In this document: in pieces, positions 35,344 through 45,047 of the stretch
Position numbering within the stretch: position 1 is the first letter of the stretch
How the letters are laid out: each line of letters starts with the position of its first letter
NCBI RefSeq assembly: GCF_008932295.1
Contig: NZ_WBWA01000002.1
Location: 62,001-126,000 of the forward strand
DNA length: 64,000 nucleotides
Direction: 5' to 3'
DNA from: Brucella tritici
Lineage (GTDB): Bacteria; Pseudomonadota; Alphaproteobacteria; Rhizobiales; Rhizobiaceae
Notes under the pieces: generated by a model
Told to the model about the DNA's origin: nothing
Databases searched by the model: none
What the model saw: the letters and a program-made list of their open reading frames with translations, nothing else
Made by a program: the position numbers and the translations under genes

Positions 35344-36201
35344 ATGAAGTGCACTTCCGCCATTGCCATCGTGGCTATCAGTCTGATGGCGGGATCAGGA
35401 GCGGCATTTGCCGCCGATATAATTGCAGACCCTGTCATTGAGCCCATGCCGGAACCGGTTAATTCCTCCGGCTGGTATATTCGTGGCGACCTCGGTTACA
35501 ATTTCAAATCGAGTACGGATGGCGACTGGAGCTTCTGGAACCAGTACGATCCGCCCTATCGCGGCATTGACGATACGCTGCGCTACGACGATTTCAGCCT
35601 CAAGGCAGGCGCGACTTACGGCGTGGGTGTCGGTTACCGCTTTACCGACATGTTCCGCGCCGATGCCACGCTCGACTTCTTCCGCGCGGGCATCAACGGG
35701 CGCACCGCCTGCCCAAGCTATGTGAAATCCAGCAAGGGCTTCAACCCGGTTGAGGATAATTGCAACTACGAGGATTCGTCCACGGCCAATATCTGGACGG
35801 CCATGGCCAACGCCTATGTTGACCTGCCGCGCGTTGGACCAGTCACGCCTTATCTCGGTGCCGGTCTGGGCGCTGCCTATGTCAAATATGATAACTGGAA
35901 ATCCCATGAAGTCTGCGCTGGCTGCACCTATTCCAGCGAAAAGGACGGGCTGGACAGTTGGCGCTTTGCAATGGCTCTCATGGCCGGTGTCAGCTACGAT
36001 CTGACCGAGCAACTCAAGCTTGATGTCGGTTATCGTTATATGCGTATCAATGGCGGCAAAGCCTATGGTTTCGACGCAGCAGATCGCAGCACCAACCCTT
36101 ACGGCAATGCTGAAGGACCGGGCGCAACCGGAACGCAGGCCAAGGACAACGGCTTCAACATGCACACGATCCGTGCCGGTCTTCGTTACGAATTCCGTTA
36201 A
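35344..36201 (+). CDS. Outer-membrane beta-barrel protein, Omp25/Omp31 family
   Basis: The 285-residue precursor has a signal peptide (MKCTSAIAIVAISLMAGSGA, cleaved after FAA or AFA). An eight-strand barrel follows with alternating aromatic residues, including SGWYIRGDLGYNF, YGVGVGYRFTDMFRADATLD, TPYLGAGLGAAYVKYDNW and YDLTEQLKLDVGYRYMRING. It ends TIRAGLRYEFR, a porin-like C-terminus with one extra Arg. Related proteins are abundant surface proteins of Brucella. I chose ATG 35344 because of the signal peptide and the preceding GGAGTGGGA. Confidence 0.9.
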   Translation: MKCTSAIAIVAISLMAGSGAAFAADIIADPVIEPMPEPVNSSGWYIRGDLGYNFKSSTDGDWSFWNQYDPPYRGIDDTLRYDDFSLKAGATYGVGVGYRFTDMFRADATLDFFRAGINGRTACPSYVKSSKGFNPVEDNCNYEDSSTANIWTAMANAYVDLPRVGPVTPYLGAGLGAAYVKYDNWKSHEVCAGCTYSSEKDGLDSWRFAMALMAGVSYDLTEQLKLDVGYRYMRINGGKAYGFDAADRSTNPYGNAEGPGATGTQAKDNGFNMHTIRAGLRYEFR

Positions 36202-36222
36202 ACACAGTGATCTTTCGAATAG

Positions 36223-36250
36223 AAAGCCCGGTCAGTACCGGGCTTTTTTC
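36223..36250. terminator. Bidirectional terminator between porin and Lrp gene
   Basis: Stem AGCCCGGT/ACCGGGCT (36225-36244) with loop CAGT and T-run on the right, A-run on the left. It lies between two convergent genes. The stem matches that of the terminator at 25563-25582. Confidence 0.9.
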
Positions 36251-36253
36251 ATT

Positions 36254-36721
36254 TCAGTTGCGTGAAGTCGGCGCTTTTGACAGAAGCACTGTGCGGATGG
36301 CAAAACTGGAATGGATGCGCGCAACACCGGGCAATCGCGACAGGATTTCCTTGTGAATGATCTCATAGGCTGCGGCATTTTCCGCTTCGACGCGCAGAAT
36401 ATAATCCGCGTCGCCTGTCATGAGATAGCATTCCTGTACTTCCGGGTGCCGCCGCACGGCCTCCTCAAAACGGTTCAGGAATTCCTCCGTCTGCCGGTCG
36501 AGCGTAATACGCACGATGGCGACCAGCCGCTCATCACCATCGGATGAGCCGACGATGGCCGTGTAGCCACGAATGACCCCGCTTTCCTCCAATATCTGCA
36601 CCCTCCGCAGACAGGCGGACTGCGAAAGCCCCACTTCGCTGGCAAGATGACTGTTGGTCATACGCCCGTCCCGACGCAGGCAGCGGATGATATTGCGGTC
36701 GATACTGTCGAGTGTTGGCAT
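36254..36721 (-). CDS. Lrp/AsnC-family regulator of the alanine module
   Basis: The 155-residue protein has an N-terminal helix-turn-helix (LDSIDRNIIRCLRRDGRMTN, then VGLSQSACLRRVQILEESG) and a RAM domain (VQECYLMTGDADYILRVEA). It is divergent from alr-dadA, matching the common arrangement where an Lrp-type activator controls alanine racemase and D-amino-acid dehydrogenase. I see no good ribosome site before ATG 36721. Confidence 0.92.
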   Translation of the reverse strand: MPTLDSIDRNIIRCLRRDGRMTNSHLASEVGLSQSACLRRVQILEESGVIRGYTAIVGSSDGDERLVAIVRITLDRQTEEFLNRFEEAVRRHPEVQECYLMTGDADYILRVEAENAAAYEIIHKEILSRLPGVARIHSSFAIRTVLLSKAPTSRN

Positions 36722-36747
36722 GAATAATCTTCAATCTGAAAGCTAAA

Positions 36748-36826
36748 ATATGCGCAAGATGTGCGAAAATTCGCATAATATGCGACAAATAGCAAAAACA
36801 TTCGAATAGTCTTCGACTAATATGCG
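36748..36826. promoter_or_regulatory. Lrp-type operator region upstream of alr
   Basis: A cluster of TGCG/CGCA and TTCGA half sites includes a clean inverted repeat, TGCGAA-AA-TTCGCA (36762-36775). Further half sites are TATGCG at 36750 and 36780 and TTCGAATAGTCTTCGA at 36801-36816. Spacing of about one helical turn between several sites suits an Lrp octamer. Confidence 0.5.
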
Positions 36827-36961
36827 GGCAAGCTTTGGGAGTGAGGAGTCACAAGGTTTCTCAACCAAGGCTTTATGCTTTGGGCGGCAGGCGATCCATA
36901 TCGACAATGACGTTCCAAGCGTTCTCGTAGCGTAGTGAGCAGTTTGGAAAGAACCGTGTAA

Positions 36962-38104
36962 ATGGTTGATATGTCGATGCAATTTTCACAGGATGAGCGC
37001 GATCTTGCTGCCGGTGGCGTATTGACCATCGACCTGTCGGCGCTGCGCCACAATTATTCGGCCATTGCCCGTCATATCGCGCCCACCCGCGCTGCTGCCG
37101 TCGTCAAGGCAGACGCCTATGGGCTTGGCGCCAGCCGTGTCGCGCCTGCCTTTTACGATGCCGGTTGCCGTGATTTCTTCGTCGCCCATCTCGGCGAAGC
37201 CATTGCGCTGAAGCCGTTTCTCAAACCCGATGCGACCCTTTACGTCCTGAATGGTCTTCAGCCGGGAACAGAAGAAGCCTGCGCCCGCGAAGGCATTGTG
37301 CCAGTACTGAACTCGCTGGAACAGATTGAAAACTGGGCGACGCTCGCCGCCAGACAGGGCAAGAAGCTGCCTGCCCTGCTCCAGCTCGATACCGGCATGT
37401 CGCGTCTCGGCCTGTCGCCGAAGGAATTTGAACGCCTTCTGGAAAGTTCAGCTCTTCTGGACAACATCGACATCAAATTTGTCATCAGCCATCTGGCAAG
37501 CGGTGACGAGCCGGAAAATGCGGCAAATGCCCGTCAGCTTGCCAATATGACCGCCCTGCTTGCGCGTCTGCCAAAACTGCCGGTTGCCTTTGCCAATTCC
37601 GGCGGCAGCTTCCTCGACAAGACCTATCATTTCGACCTCGCCCGCCCCGGTGTCGCGCTTTATGGCGTTGGACCTAAAAGCGAGATCGTTCCTGTCCTCA
37701 CCCTTTCGGCGCGCGTCATTCAGGTGCGTGACATCGACGTGGGCGCGGCGGTTGGCTATGGCGGCACCTATATCGCCGAAGGTCCAATGCGGGTGGCCAC
37801 AATTGCCGTCGGCTATGCCGATGGCTGGTTCCGTTCTCTCAGCAACAAGGGCGCGGCCTTCTTTGGTGATACGCGCCTGCCAATCATCGGGCGTGTATCG
37901 ATGGACTCGATCACGCTCGACGTCAGCGCATTGCCGGAAGGCACGCTGAAACTCGGCAGCCTTGTAGAGCTGATCGGTCCGCACCAGCGTCTCGAAGACG
38001 TGGCGCGCGACTGCGACACCATTCCCTATGAAATTCTGACTGCGCTCGGCAACCGTTATGCACGTGTCTACGTGGAGAGCGGCGCAAGCGGCATAAAAGC
38101 ATAA
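36962..38104 (+). CDS. alr: Alanine racemase (catabolic)
   Basis: PLP-dependent alanine racemase of 380 residues: the cofactor Lys49 lies in [11 protein letters not shown] and the second catalytic site near [12 protein letters not shown]. It interconverts L- and D-alanine. With dadA 14 bp downstream, the pair forms an L-alanine catabolic module (DadX role). ATG 36962 is used; alternative Met codons follow at 36971 and 36977. Confidence 0.94.
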   Translation: MVDMSMQFSQDERDLAAGGVLTIDLSALRHNYSAIARHIAPTRAAAVVKADAYGLGASRVAPAFYDAGCRDFFVAHLGEAIALKPFLKPDATLYVLNGLQPGTEEACAREGIVPVLNSLEQIENWATLAARQGKKLPALLQLDTGMSRLGLSPKEFERLLESSALLDNIDIKFVISHLASGDEPENAANARQLANMTALLARLPKLPVAFANSGGSFLDKTYHFDLARPGVALYGVGPKSEIVPVLTLSARVIQVRDIDVGAAVGYGGTYIAEGPMRVATIAVGYADGWFRSLSNKGAAFFGDTRLPIIGRVSMDSITLDVSALPEGTLKLGSLVELIGPHQRLEDVARDCDTIPYEILTALGNRYARVYVESGASGIKA

Positions 38105-38118
38105 GACAAGAGGCGAAC

Positions 38119-39369
38119 ATGCAGATCACCATCCTCGGCAGCGGCGTTATCGGCGTTACGACCGCTTATTACCTCGCCAAGCTCGGCCATGAGGTAACCG
38201 TTGTCGACCGCGAAGAAGGCCCGGCACTGGAAACAAGCTTTGCCAACGCAGGTCAGGTTTCGCCAGGCTATGCCTCGCCATGGGCCGCACCCGGCATTCC
38301 GTTCAAGGCTGCGAAATGGCTGTTCCAGAAGCACGCGCCGCTCATCCTGCGCCCAACCTGCGACCCGGCTCAATATAGCTGGCTCATGCAGATGCTCGCG
38401 AATTGCACCGACAGCCGCTACAAGGTCAACAAGACCCGCATGGTACGCGTTGCCGAATATGCGCGCGATTGCCTTGTCGACCTGCGCAAGGAAACCGGCA
38501 TCGAATACGACCAGCGCATGCAGGGCACGCTCCAGCTTTTCCGCGAGCAGTACCAGCTTGACGGCATCGGCAAGGATATTGAAGTGCTGCGTCAGGACGG
38601 CGTGCCATTTGAAGTCCTCGACCGTGAGGGCTGCGCCAAGGTGGAACCGGCACTTGCCCGCGTAAAGGACAAATTCGTCGGCGGCTTGCGTCTGCCGCAT
38701 GATGAAACCGGCGACTGCTTCAAGTTCACCAACGCTCTGGCAAAGATCGCCGAAGGGCTCGGTGTCAAATTCCGCTTCGGCGTCAACATCAAGTCGTTGC
38801 TGATGTCCGGCGGCAAGGTTTCCGGTGTCGAGACCTCCGAGGGCGTTCTGACCGCCGACCGTTATGTCGTTGCGCTTGGCAGCTATACGCCAGCGCTCGT
38901 TAAATCGCTTGGCCTCAACGCCCCGATCTATCCGGTAAAAGGCTATTCCATCACCGCGCCGATCATCGATGAGGATCGCGCTCCGGTTTCAACAGTTCTC
39001 GATGAAAGCTACAAGATCGCCATCACCCGACTTGGCGACCGCATCCGCGTCGGCGGCATGGCGGAAGTCTCGGGCTTCACGAAGGACCTGCCCGCCGCGC
39101 GGCGGGCGACGCTTGATCTGTCGGTGACAGACCTGTTCCCCGGCGGCGACCTGAAAGCAGCAACCTTCTGGTCCGGCCTGCGCCCGATGACGCCTGATTC
39201 CACGCCGATCATCGGTGCAACGCGCTACGACAACGTGTTCATCAATGCCGGTCATGGAACGCTCGGCTGGACCATGTCCTGCGGTTCCGGCAAATTGCTC
39301 GCCGACCTTATTTCCGGCAACAAGCCGGATATCCGGGCCGACGATCTCGGCATCTCCCGCTACGAATAA
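38119..39369 (+). CDS. dadA: D-amino-acid dehydrogenase
   Basis: DadA oxidatively deaminates D-alanine and other D-amino acids to oxo acids, feeding electrons to the respiratory chain. The 416-residue flavoprotein starts [20 protein letters not shown], contains [20 protein letters not shown] and ends [20 protein letters not shown], all DadA hallmarks. AGAGGCG precedes the ATG. It is the second gene of the alr-dadA operon. Confidence 0.95.
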   Translation: MQITILGSGVIGVTTAYYLAKLGHEVTVVDREEGPALETSFANAGQVSPGYASPWAAPGIPFKAAKWLFQKHAPLILRPTCDPAQYSWLMQMLANCTDSRYKVNKTRMVRVAEYARDCLVDLRKETGIEYDQRMQGTLQLFREQYQLDGIGKDIEVLRQDGVPFEVLDREGCAKVEPALARVKDKFVGGLRLPHDETGDCFKFTNALAKIAEGLGVKFRFGVNIKSLLMSGGKVSGVETSEGVLTADRYVVALGSYTPALVKSLGLNAPIYPVKGYSITAPIIDEDRAPVSTVLDESYKIAITRLGDRIRVGGMAEVSGFTKDLPAARRATLDLSVTDLFPGGDLKAATFWSGLRPMTPDSTPIIGATRYDNVFINAGHGTLGWTMSCGSGKLLADLISGNKPDIRADDLGISRYE

Positions 39370-39385
39370 GAATACGCGTACGAAA

Positions 39386-39412
39386 TTGAATCGCCTTTCC
39401 GAGGCGATTCAA
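39386..39412. terminator. Hairpin between convergent dadA and XRE/cupin genes
   Basis: Perfect 10-bp stem TTGAATCGCC/GGCGATTCAA with loop TTTCCGA. There is no T-run. It overlaps the last codon and stop of the minus-strand gene. Confidence 0.6.
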
Positions 39413-39957
39413 AAGCTCGGTGGCGTGCAGGCGCTGACGATTTCGCATGGCACCGGCCCGACACAACGGAACCGGTGCGGCAGCTTGCTGGAAAAATAAT
39501 AGGCGTCGCCCGGTCCCAGAATGCGGCGCTCACTGCCGACAGTCACTTCGATGCGACCCGAAATGACGATGCCGCCTTCCTCCCCCTCGTGCATCAAAAG
39601 CACTTTTCCCGTGTCGGAACCCGGCTCATAACGCTCCTTCAGTATCTGTAAAGAGCGCGAAAACAGATGGTCGCCCACCTGACGATAGGAAATCGGACCC
39701 TTGCCGATTTCCACCAGCTCCTCAGCCTGATAGAATACCTTATGCGGCGCATCCGGTTCGAGCGCGAAAAACTCGGCCATGCCGATGGGAATACCGTCGA
39801 GAATGCGCTTCAATGCGCCAACGGACGGATTGGACTGATTGGCCTCGATCAGCGATACGGTGGAGTTGGTCACGCCTGCCCTTTTGGCAAGCTCGCGCTG
39901 CGACAGATTCTGCCGCATGCGCACATAACGAAGCCTCCCGCCAATATCGATGCTCAT
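39409..39957 (-). CDS. XRE-cupin transcriptional regulator (PuuR-like)
   Basis: The 182-residue protein has an N-terminal Cro/C1 helix-turn-helix (LRYVRMRQNLSQRELAKRAG, then VTNSTVSLIEAN) and a C-terminal cupin (VLLMHEGEEGGIVISGRIEV, then GPGDAYYFSSKLPHRFRCVG) that probably binds a small ligand. Relatives control putrescine and other amine degradation. It is divergent from an omega-amino-acid aminotransferase, its likely target. GGGGAAGG precedes ATG 39957. Confidence 0.9.
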   Translation of the reverse strand: MSIDIGGRLRYVRMRQNLSQRELAKRAGVTNSTVSLIEANQSNPSVGALKRILDGIPIGMAEFFALEPDAPHKVFYQAEELVEIGKGPISYRQVGDHLFSRSLQILKERYEPGSDTGKVLLMHEGEEGGIVISGRIEVTVGSERRILGPGDAYYFSSKLPHRFRCVGPVPCEIVSACTPPSF

Positions 39958-40102
39958 CGAACCTTCCCCTTATGTTTATGATGTTCGATATAGCACAAAT
40001 TTGATAATTACCCCACATAAAAACAATAGCTTAATGTTTTGAAGAAAAGGACTTGTTGCCTTTCGCAAAGCGTGGCCTGCTGCTTACAAATAGGAGGTAA
40101 CT

Positions 40103-41431
40103 ATGCTCACCAAAACCAACACGCCTAGCCTTGAGAACTTCTGGATGCCGTTCACCGCGAACCGGCAGTTCAAGGCCGCGCCGCGCATGCTCGCAAGTGC
40201 CTCGGGCATGTATTACACCGACACTGACGGCAATCAGGTTCTGGATGGCACGGCAGGTCTTTGGTGCTGCAATGCCGGTCACGGCCGCAAGCGCATTACC
40301 GAGGCTGTCGAGCGCCAGATCTCGACGATGGATTTCGCACCCACCTTCCAGATGGGCCATAATGTGGCTTTCGACTTTGCAGAAAAGCTCGCAGCCATTG
40401 CGCCGGGCGGACCGGATGCAAAACTCGACCGCGTATTCTTCACCAATTCCGGTTCGGAATCGGTCGATACAGCACTGAAGATCGCCATCGCGTATCAGCG
40501 CGCCATCGGTCAGGGCACCCGCACCATGATTCTGGGCCGCGAAAAGGGTTATCATGGCGTCGGTTTCGGCGGCATTTCCGTCGGTGGCCTCGTCAACAAC
40601 CGTCGCGTCTTCCCGCAGATTCCTGCTGACCACCTTCGCCACACGCTCGACATCGAAAAGAACGCCTTCTCCAAGGGCCTGCCAGCAAACGGCATCGAGC
40701 TTGCCGATGATCTGGAACGTCTCGTCCAGCTACATGGCGCTGAAAAGATCGCTGCCGTCATCGTTGAACCGATGTCCGGTTCGGCTGGCGTCATCCTCCC
40801 GCCGAAGGGCTATCTGGAACGCCTCCGCGCCACAGCAGACAAGCATGGCATCCTCCTGATCTTCGACGAAGTCATCACCGGTTTTGGCCGCCTCGGCACG
40901 CCGTTTGCCGTTGATTACTTCGGCGTCGTGCCTGACCTCGTGACAACCGCCAAGGGCCTGACCAACGGTGCCATCCCGATGGGCGCAGTCTTCGCCGCCC
41001 GCAAGGTCTATGATGGCCTGATGACCGGCCCGGAAAACGCTATCGAGCTGTTCCACGGCTACACCTATTCCGGCCATCCGGTTGCTGCCGCTGCCGGTCT
41101 TGCAACGCTGGAAGTCTACGCCGAAGAAGGCCTGCTGACACGCGGTGCAGAGCTTGCCAATCACTGGCAGGAAGCGCTCCATTCGCTCAAGGGCGTTTCG
41201 AACGTCATCGACATTCGTAACCTCGGCCTGGTTGGTGCTATCGAACTCTCGTCGCGCAAGGATGCACCGGGTGCCCGCGCCTACGATGTTTTCGTGGATT
41301 GCTTCAAGAAGGGCCTGCTCATTCGCGTAACTGGCGATGTGATCGCGCTTTCGCCGCCGTTGATCGTGGAAAAGGAACAGATCGACACGATCGTGTCCGT
41401 CCTCGGCGACGCCATCAAACGCGCAGCCTGA
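40103..41431 (+). CDS. Omega-amino acid:pyruvate aminotransferase (class III)
   Basis: The 442-residue PLP enzyme transfers an amino group from an omega-amino acid or amine (for example beta-alanine) to pyruvate. Motifs are FWMPFTANRQFKAAPRML, GLWCCNAGHG, FTNSGSESVDTALK, EKGYHGVGFGGISVGG, the PLP aspartate in LIFDEVITGFGR and the Schiff-base Lys284 in TTAKGLTNGAIPMG. AGGAGG precedes the ATG at good spacing. The XRE/cupin regulator is divergent. Substrate range cannot be fixed from sequence. Confidence 0.92.
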   Translation: MLTKTNTPSLENFWMPFTANRQFKAAPRMLASASGMYYTDTDGNQVLDGTAGLWCCNAGHGRKRITEAVERQISTMDFAPTFQMGHNVAFDFAEKLAAIAPGGPDAKLDRVFFTNSGSESVDTALKIAIAYQRAIGQGTRTMILGREKGYHGVGFGGISVGGLVNNRRVFPQIPADHLRHTLDIEKNAFSKGLPANGIELADDLERLVQLHGAEKIAAVIVEPMSGSAGVILPPKGYLERLRATADKHGILLIFDEVITGFGRLGTPFAVDYFGVVPDLVTTAKGLTNGAIPMGAVFAARKVYDGLMTGPENAIELFHGYTYSGHPVAAAAGLATLEVYAEEGLLTRGAELANHWQEALHSLKGVSNVIDIRNLGLVGAIELSSRKDAPGARAYDVFVDCFKKGLLIRVTGDVIALSPPLIVEKEQIDTIVSVLGDAIKRAA

Positions 41432-41455
41432 CCTGCACCCCGGTCACGCTGCCTT

Positions 41456-41490
41456 TTAGCCGCCGCTGTTCCCCTGCGGCGGCTTTTTTC
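41456..41490 (+). terminator. Rho-independent terminator after the aminotransferase gene
   Basis: Stem AGCCGCCGC/GCGGCGGCT (41458-41484) followed by a six-T run. Confidence 0.93.
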
Positions 41491-41508
41491 TTTCTGACAT
41501 GCTTATAC

Positions 41509-41541
41509 CAGGGCGCTGAGATGCTAGCGCATCACGCCCTG
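41509..41541. repeat. Nested palindrome downstream of hutC
   Basis: Outer arms CAGGGCG/CGCCCTG enclose an inner hairpin GATGC-TAGC-GCATC. It lies between the aminotransferase terminator and the hutC stop. Without a T-run it may be a repeat element or a weak terminator for hutC. Confidence 0.6.
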
Positions 41542-41565
41542 AAAATACTCAATCGCCGCACAGGC

Positions 41566-42309
41566 TTACCCCTGCGATGGCGTGAAATTCGCCACCAGCG
41601 CATGGCTATCGCCCGGATAGGTAAAACGCACATGCGTCACCGGCTGGTCGGAATTCCAGGTCTGGCGCTCGATCACCAGACAGGGCGAGCCCAGCGGAAT
41701 GCCAAGCATCCCCGCATTCTCCTGCGTGGCGGCAATCGCACGTATCGAGTGTTTTGCGCTGCTCCACGGCACACACGAAACCAGCCATGGCCCCGGAGAG
41801 TTTTCGGCAAAATTGGTCTGCGCCGCTGTCGGAACAGCATGCAGACTGATAATGCGCTCTTCCAGCGCAAAGACGCGCTTGCCCGCATAGTGACGGCAGA
41901 CAAGCTCAACCAGCGGCGTGTGGCGCGGCATATCGATATGCCGTGCATCGGCAGGCCCGCTCAGTCGCTCGCGCCTGCTTGTCAGCTCGAACCGATAGGC
42001 GGCACCAAGCGCTGCCACCTCATCGCGGATATCGTGGATTTCCAGGATCGCCGCCTGCGATTGCGGAAAGGAAACGAAGCTGCCGGATCGCCGCTTGCGC
42101 TCAATCAGGCCTGCTTTGGCAAGCTGGGTCAGCGCCTTGTTCACCGTCATGCGCGAACAGCCATACTGCTCCGTCAGCTCGTGCTCGAAAGGGATGCGAT
42201 GGCCGGGCAGCCATTCTCCCGTCAGGATGCGCGATTCTATATCGTCCAGAATACGCTGATGCAGCGAAAGCACCGGTACATTCTTTGCGATCAAATCTTC
42301 GCCAGCCAT
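41566..42309 (-). CDS. hutC: Histidine utilisation repressor HutC
   Basis: GntR/HutC-family repressor of 247 residues: winged helix (LTEQYGCSRMTVNKALTQLA, then KAGLIERKRRSGSFV) and UTRA domain that binds urocanate in characterised homologues. AGGAGA precedes the ATG. It lies 11 bp downstream of hutF, in the same transcript. It would repress both hut transcripts through the palindrome at 43780. In Brucella, HutC has also been linked to virulence gene control. Confidence 0.94.
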   Translation of the reverse strand: MAGEDLIAKNVPVLSLHQRILDDIESRILTGEWLPGHRIPFEHELTEQYGCSRMTVNKALTQLAKAGLIERKRRSGSFVSFPQSQAAILEIHDIRDEVAALGAAYRFELTSRRERLSGPADARHIDMPRHTPLVELVCRHYAGKRVFALEERIISLHAVPTAAQTNFAENSPGPWLVSCVPWSSAKHSIRAIAATQENAGMLGIPLGSPCLVIERQTWNSDQPVTHVRFTYPGDSHALVANFTPSQG

Positions 42310-42320
42310 GCCGTCTCCTG

Positions 42321-43688
42321 TCAGGCGAGCAATTCGCCAAGGGTTTTCTGGAAAGCACGCTCCGCCTGATCACGCAAGCGGTGACGCCCGCCTTCCACCT
42401 GTTTAACGCCGCGCACCCACACGTCGGACGGTCGTGCGCGACCGCCGAACAACCATCCATCCAGCACGGCATCGCCTTTCGCATGAGGCAGGCGCGCCAT
42501 ATCAAGTGCGACGAAATCGGCCGAAGCGCCCTCTCTCAAACCATCGCCTGCACGGCCCATGGCAATGTTACCGCCCATCACTGCGCCATCGAAAAGGGCA
42601 CGCCCCGTCGAGCCTTCATTTTCAGCCAGCACATTGCGGGCGCGATGGAGCAAACGCTGCGAATATTCGAGCTGTCGCAATTCATCGCCAATGCCGATCA
42701 GCACATTGGAATCCGAGCCGACGCCGAACTTGCCGCCGGCAGCAGTAAACACCGTCGCGTTGAACGTTCCGTCACCGAGATTGGCTTCGGTCACGGGGCA
42801 GAGACCGGCAATCGCCCCGGCCTTGGCCATGCGCTGCGTTTCGTCATCGGTCATATGGGTCGCATGAATGAGGCACCAGCGCGAAGACAAATCCTGATTA
42901 TCGAGAAGCCATTCGACCGGGCGTTTGCCCGACCAGACGACACAGTCCTCAACTTCCTTCACCTGTTCTGCCACATGGATATGCACCGGCGTCTCGGGAA
43001 GAAGCTTCGTCACAAGGCTGAGTTCATCCGGCGTCACGGCGCGCAGGCTGTGGGGTGCAACACCTAAAACCGCACCGTCGAAACCCGCAAGCGCTTGTTT
43101 GCAGCCTTCGATCAGCCGCGCGAAACGTTCAGGATTGTTGATGAACCGCCGCTGTCCTTCATTCGGAACAGCACCGCCAAAACCCGAATGCGCATAAAAG
43201 ACTGGCAGAAGCGTCAGACCGATGCCCGCCGCCTTTGCGGCTGCGACAATGCGGTCAGCCATTTCGGAGAGATTGGCATAGGGTGTGCCGTCGCGATCAT
43301 GATGCAGATAATGAAACTCGCCCACGCGGGTGAACCCGGCCTCCAGCATGTCGACATAAAGCCGCAATGCCACAACTTCCGCCTGTTCGGGCGACATGGT
43401 GAGCGCGAATTTGTACATGATCTCGCGCCAGCTCCAGAACGAATCGGCAGACGGTCCGCGCTTTTCAGCAAGCCCCGCCATCCCATACTGGAACGCATGG
43501 CTGTGCAGGTTTGGCATGCCGGAAATGATTACTGCATGACGTTCATCACCCGACTGCGCGCTGACGCCAGCTTCCACAGATGCGATTTTTCCATCCGCCA
43601 TGCCAAGCCGCACATCATTCGCCCAACCGGTTTGCAGAAGCGCCTGTCCGGCATGAATAAATTGCATTTTGGTGGCTGCGGCAGACAT
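42321..43688 (-). CDS. hutF: Formimidoylglutamate deiminase
   Basis: HutF converts N-formimidoyl-glutamate to N-formyl-glutamate and ammonia, defining the five-step hut pathway. The 455-residue amidohydrolase has the metal motif MPNLHSHAFQYGMAG, IHVAEQVKEVED, LIHATHMTDDE and the metal Asp region GVGSDSNVLIG. I chose ATG 43688 because GAGGAG lies 9 bases upstream; the in-frame ATG at 43721 lacks such a site. It is the first gene of the minus-strand hutF-hutC transcript. Confidence 0.94.
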   Translation of the reverse strand: MSAAATKMQFIHAGQALLQTGWANDVRLGMADGKIASVEAGVSAQSGDERHAVIISGMPNLHSHAFQYGMAGLAEKRGPSADSFWSWREIMYKFALTMSPEQAEVVALRLYVDMLEAGFTRVGEFHYLHHDRDGTPYANLSEMADRIVAAAKAAGIGLTLLPVFYAHSGFGGAVPNEGQRRFINNPERFARLIEGCKQALAGFDGAVLGVAPHSLRAVTPDELSLVTKLLPETPVHIHVAEQVKEVEDCVVWSGKRPVEWLLDNQDLSSRWCLIHATHMTDDETQRMAKAGAIAGLCPVTEANLGDGTFNATVFTAAGGKFGVGSDSNVLIGIGDELRQLEYSQRLLHRARNVLAENEGSTGRALFDGAVMGGNIAMGRAGDGLREGASADFVALDMARLPHAKGDAVLDGWLFGGRARPSDVWVRGVKQVEGGRHRLRDQAERAFQKTLGELLA

Positions 43689-43779
43689 TCGAACAAGCTC
43701 CTCATTTCGCCAAATTTTCACGCCGATCTTTCAACAGATCGCAAATGGATGCATTTTTTCTCTTGGCGGTTCCGTTAAT

Positions 43780-43791
43780 ATGTATATACAT
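43780..43791. promoter_or_regulatory. HutC operator
   Basis: Perfect palindrome ATGTATATACAT midway between divergent hutF and hutI. The GTATATAC core is the known target type of HutC/GntR repressors, so one site could control both transcripts. Confidence 0.75.
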
Positions 43792-43823
43792 TATTGAAAA
43801 ACAGGGGAAGCGAGAAAACGCTC

Positions 43824-45041
43824 ATGTCAGATAAAACAGGCTACATTTTCAGCAACGCCCGTATCGCCACACTGGGTGAAAACTCCGAAGGCCTGGGCCT
43901 CATCGACAATGCAGCGCTTGCCGTTAAAAACGGCAAGATCGCTTATGTCGGTCCGGAGAATACCCTGCCCGCTGAATATGCATCCTTCGAGAAGATAGAT
44001 TGCGGCAACCGGCTCATCACGCCGGGATTGATCGATTGCCACACCCATCTCGTTCATGCCGGAAATCGCGCGCATGAATTCGAGCTGCGCTTGCAGGGCG
44101 CTTCCTATGAAGAAGTTGCACGGGCCGGTGGCGGCATTGTTTCATCGGTCAAAAACCTGCGCGCGGCCAGTGAAGACGATCTGGTGCGCGAAACCCTGCC
44201 CCGTCTCGATGCTCTAATTGCCGAAGGTGTCACCACTGTCGAAGTCAAATCCGGTTACGGTCTCGACCGCGACAGCGAAATCAAGTCGCTGAAAGCCGCC
44301 CGTCGTTTGGGTGAAGAGCGCGACGTTGCGATCCGAACCACCTTCCTCGGCGCGCATGCCCTGCCGCCGGAAATGAATGGCGACAAAGCCGCCTATATCG
44401 ACCGCGTCATCAACGACATGCTTCCGGCTATTGCCGATCAAGGATTGGCTGATGCGGTTGATGGTTTTTGCGAAGGGATAGCCTTCCTGCCCGACGAAAT
44501 CGCCCGCGTCTTCGATGCCGCCAAGGCGCATAGCATCGCGGTCAAGCTTCACGCCGACCAGCTTTCCAATCTGCATGGCGCAGCCCTTGCCGCGTCCTAT
44601 GGCGCATTGTCCGCCGATCACCTTGAATATACCGATGCCGATGGTGCTGCCGCCATGGCCAAGGCCGGAACAGTGGCCGTGCTGCTTCCCGGCGCTTATT
44701 ACTTCATCCGCGAAACCCAGAAGCCGCCGGTTGAAGCCTTCCGCGCTGCGGGCACAAAGATGGCGCTTGCCACCGACAACAATCCGGGCACATCGCCGCT
44801 GACCTCGCTTCTGCTCACCATGAATATGGGCGCAACGCTCTTCCGCATGACGGTTGATGAATGCATCGCAGGCGTCACCCGTGAGGCCGCACGCGCTCTT
44901 GGCATTCTCGATCAGACCGGCACGCTGGAAGTTGGCAAGGATGCAGATCTCGCCATCTGGAACGTCGAGCGCCCCGCCGAACTCGTCTACCGCATCGGCT
45001 TCAACCCGCTGTGGAAGCGGGTTTTCAAGGGCCGAATTTAA
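43824..45041 (+). CDS. hutI: Imidazolonepropionase
   Basis: HutI hydrolyses imidazolone-5-propanoate to N-formimidoyl-glutamate, step three of histidine degradation. The 405-residue amidohydrolase has the metal motif [20 protein letters not shown], the substrate segment [21 protein letters not shown] and the metal Asp region [12 protein letters not shown] start at ATG 43824; an upstream TTG at 43794 would lie 2 bp after the operator and is unlikely. Confidence 0.95.
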   Translation: MSDKTGYIFSNARIATLGENSEGLGLIDNAALAVKNGKIAYVGPENTLPAEYASFEKIDCGNRLITPGLIDCHTHLVHAGNRAHEFELRLQGASYEEVARAGGGIVSSVKNLRAASEDDLVRETLPRLDALIAEGVTTVEVKSGYGLDRDSEIKSLKAARRLGEERDVAIRTTFLGAHALPPEMNGDKAAYIDRVINDMLPAIADQGLADAVDGFCEGIAFLPDEIARVFDAAKAHSIAVKLHADQLSNLHGAALAASYGALSADHLEYTDADGAAAMAKAGTVAVLLPGAYYFIRETQKPPVEAFRAAGTKMALATDNNPGTSPLTSLLLTMNMGATLFRMTVDECIAGVTREAARALGILDQTGTLEVGKDADLAIWNVERPAELVYRIGFNPLWKRVFKGRI

Positions 45042-45047
45042 TATTGT

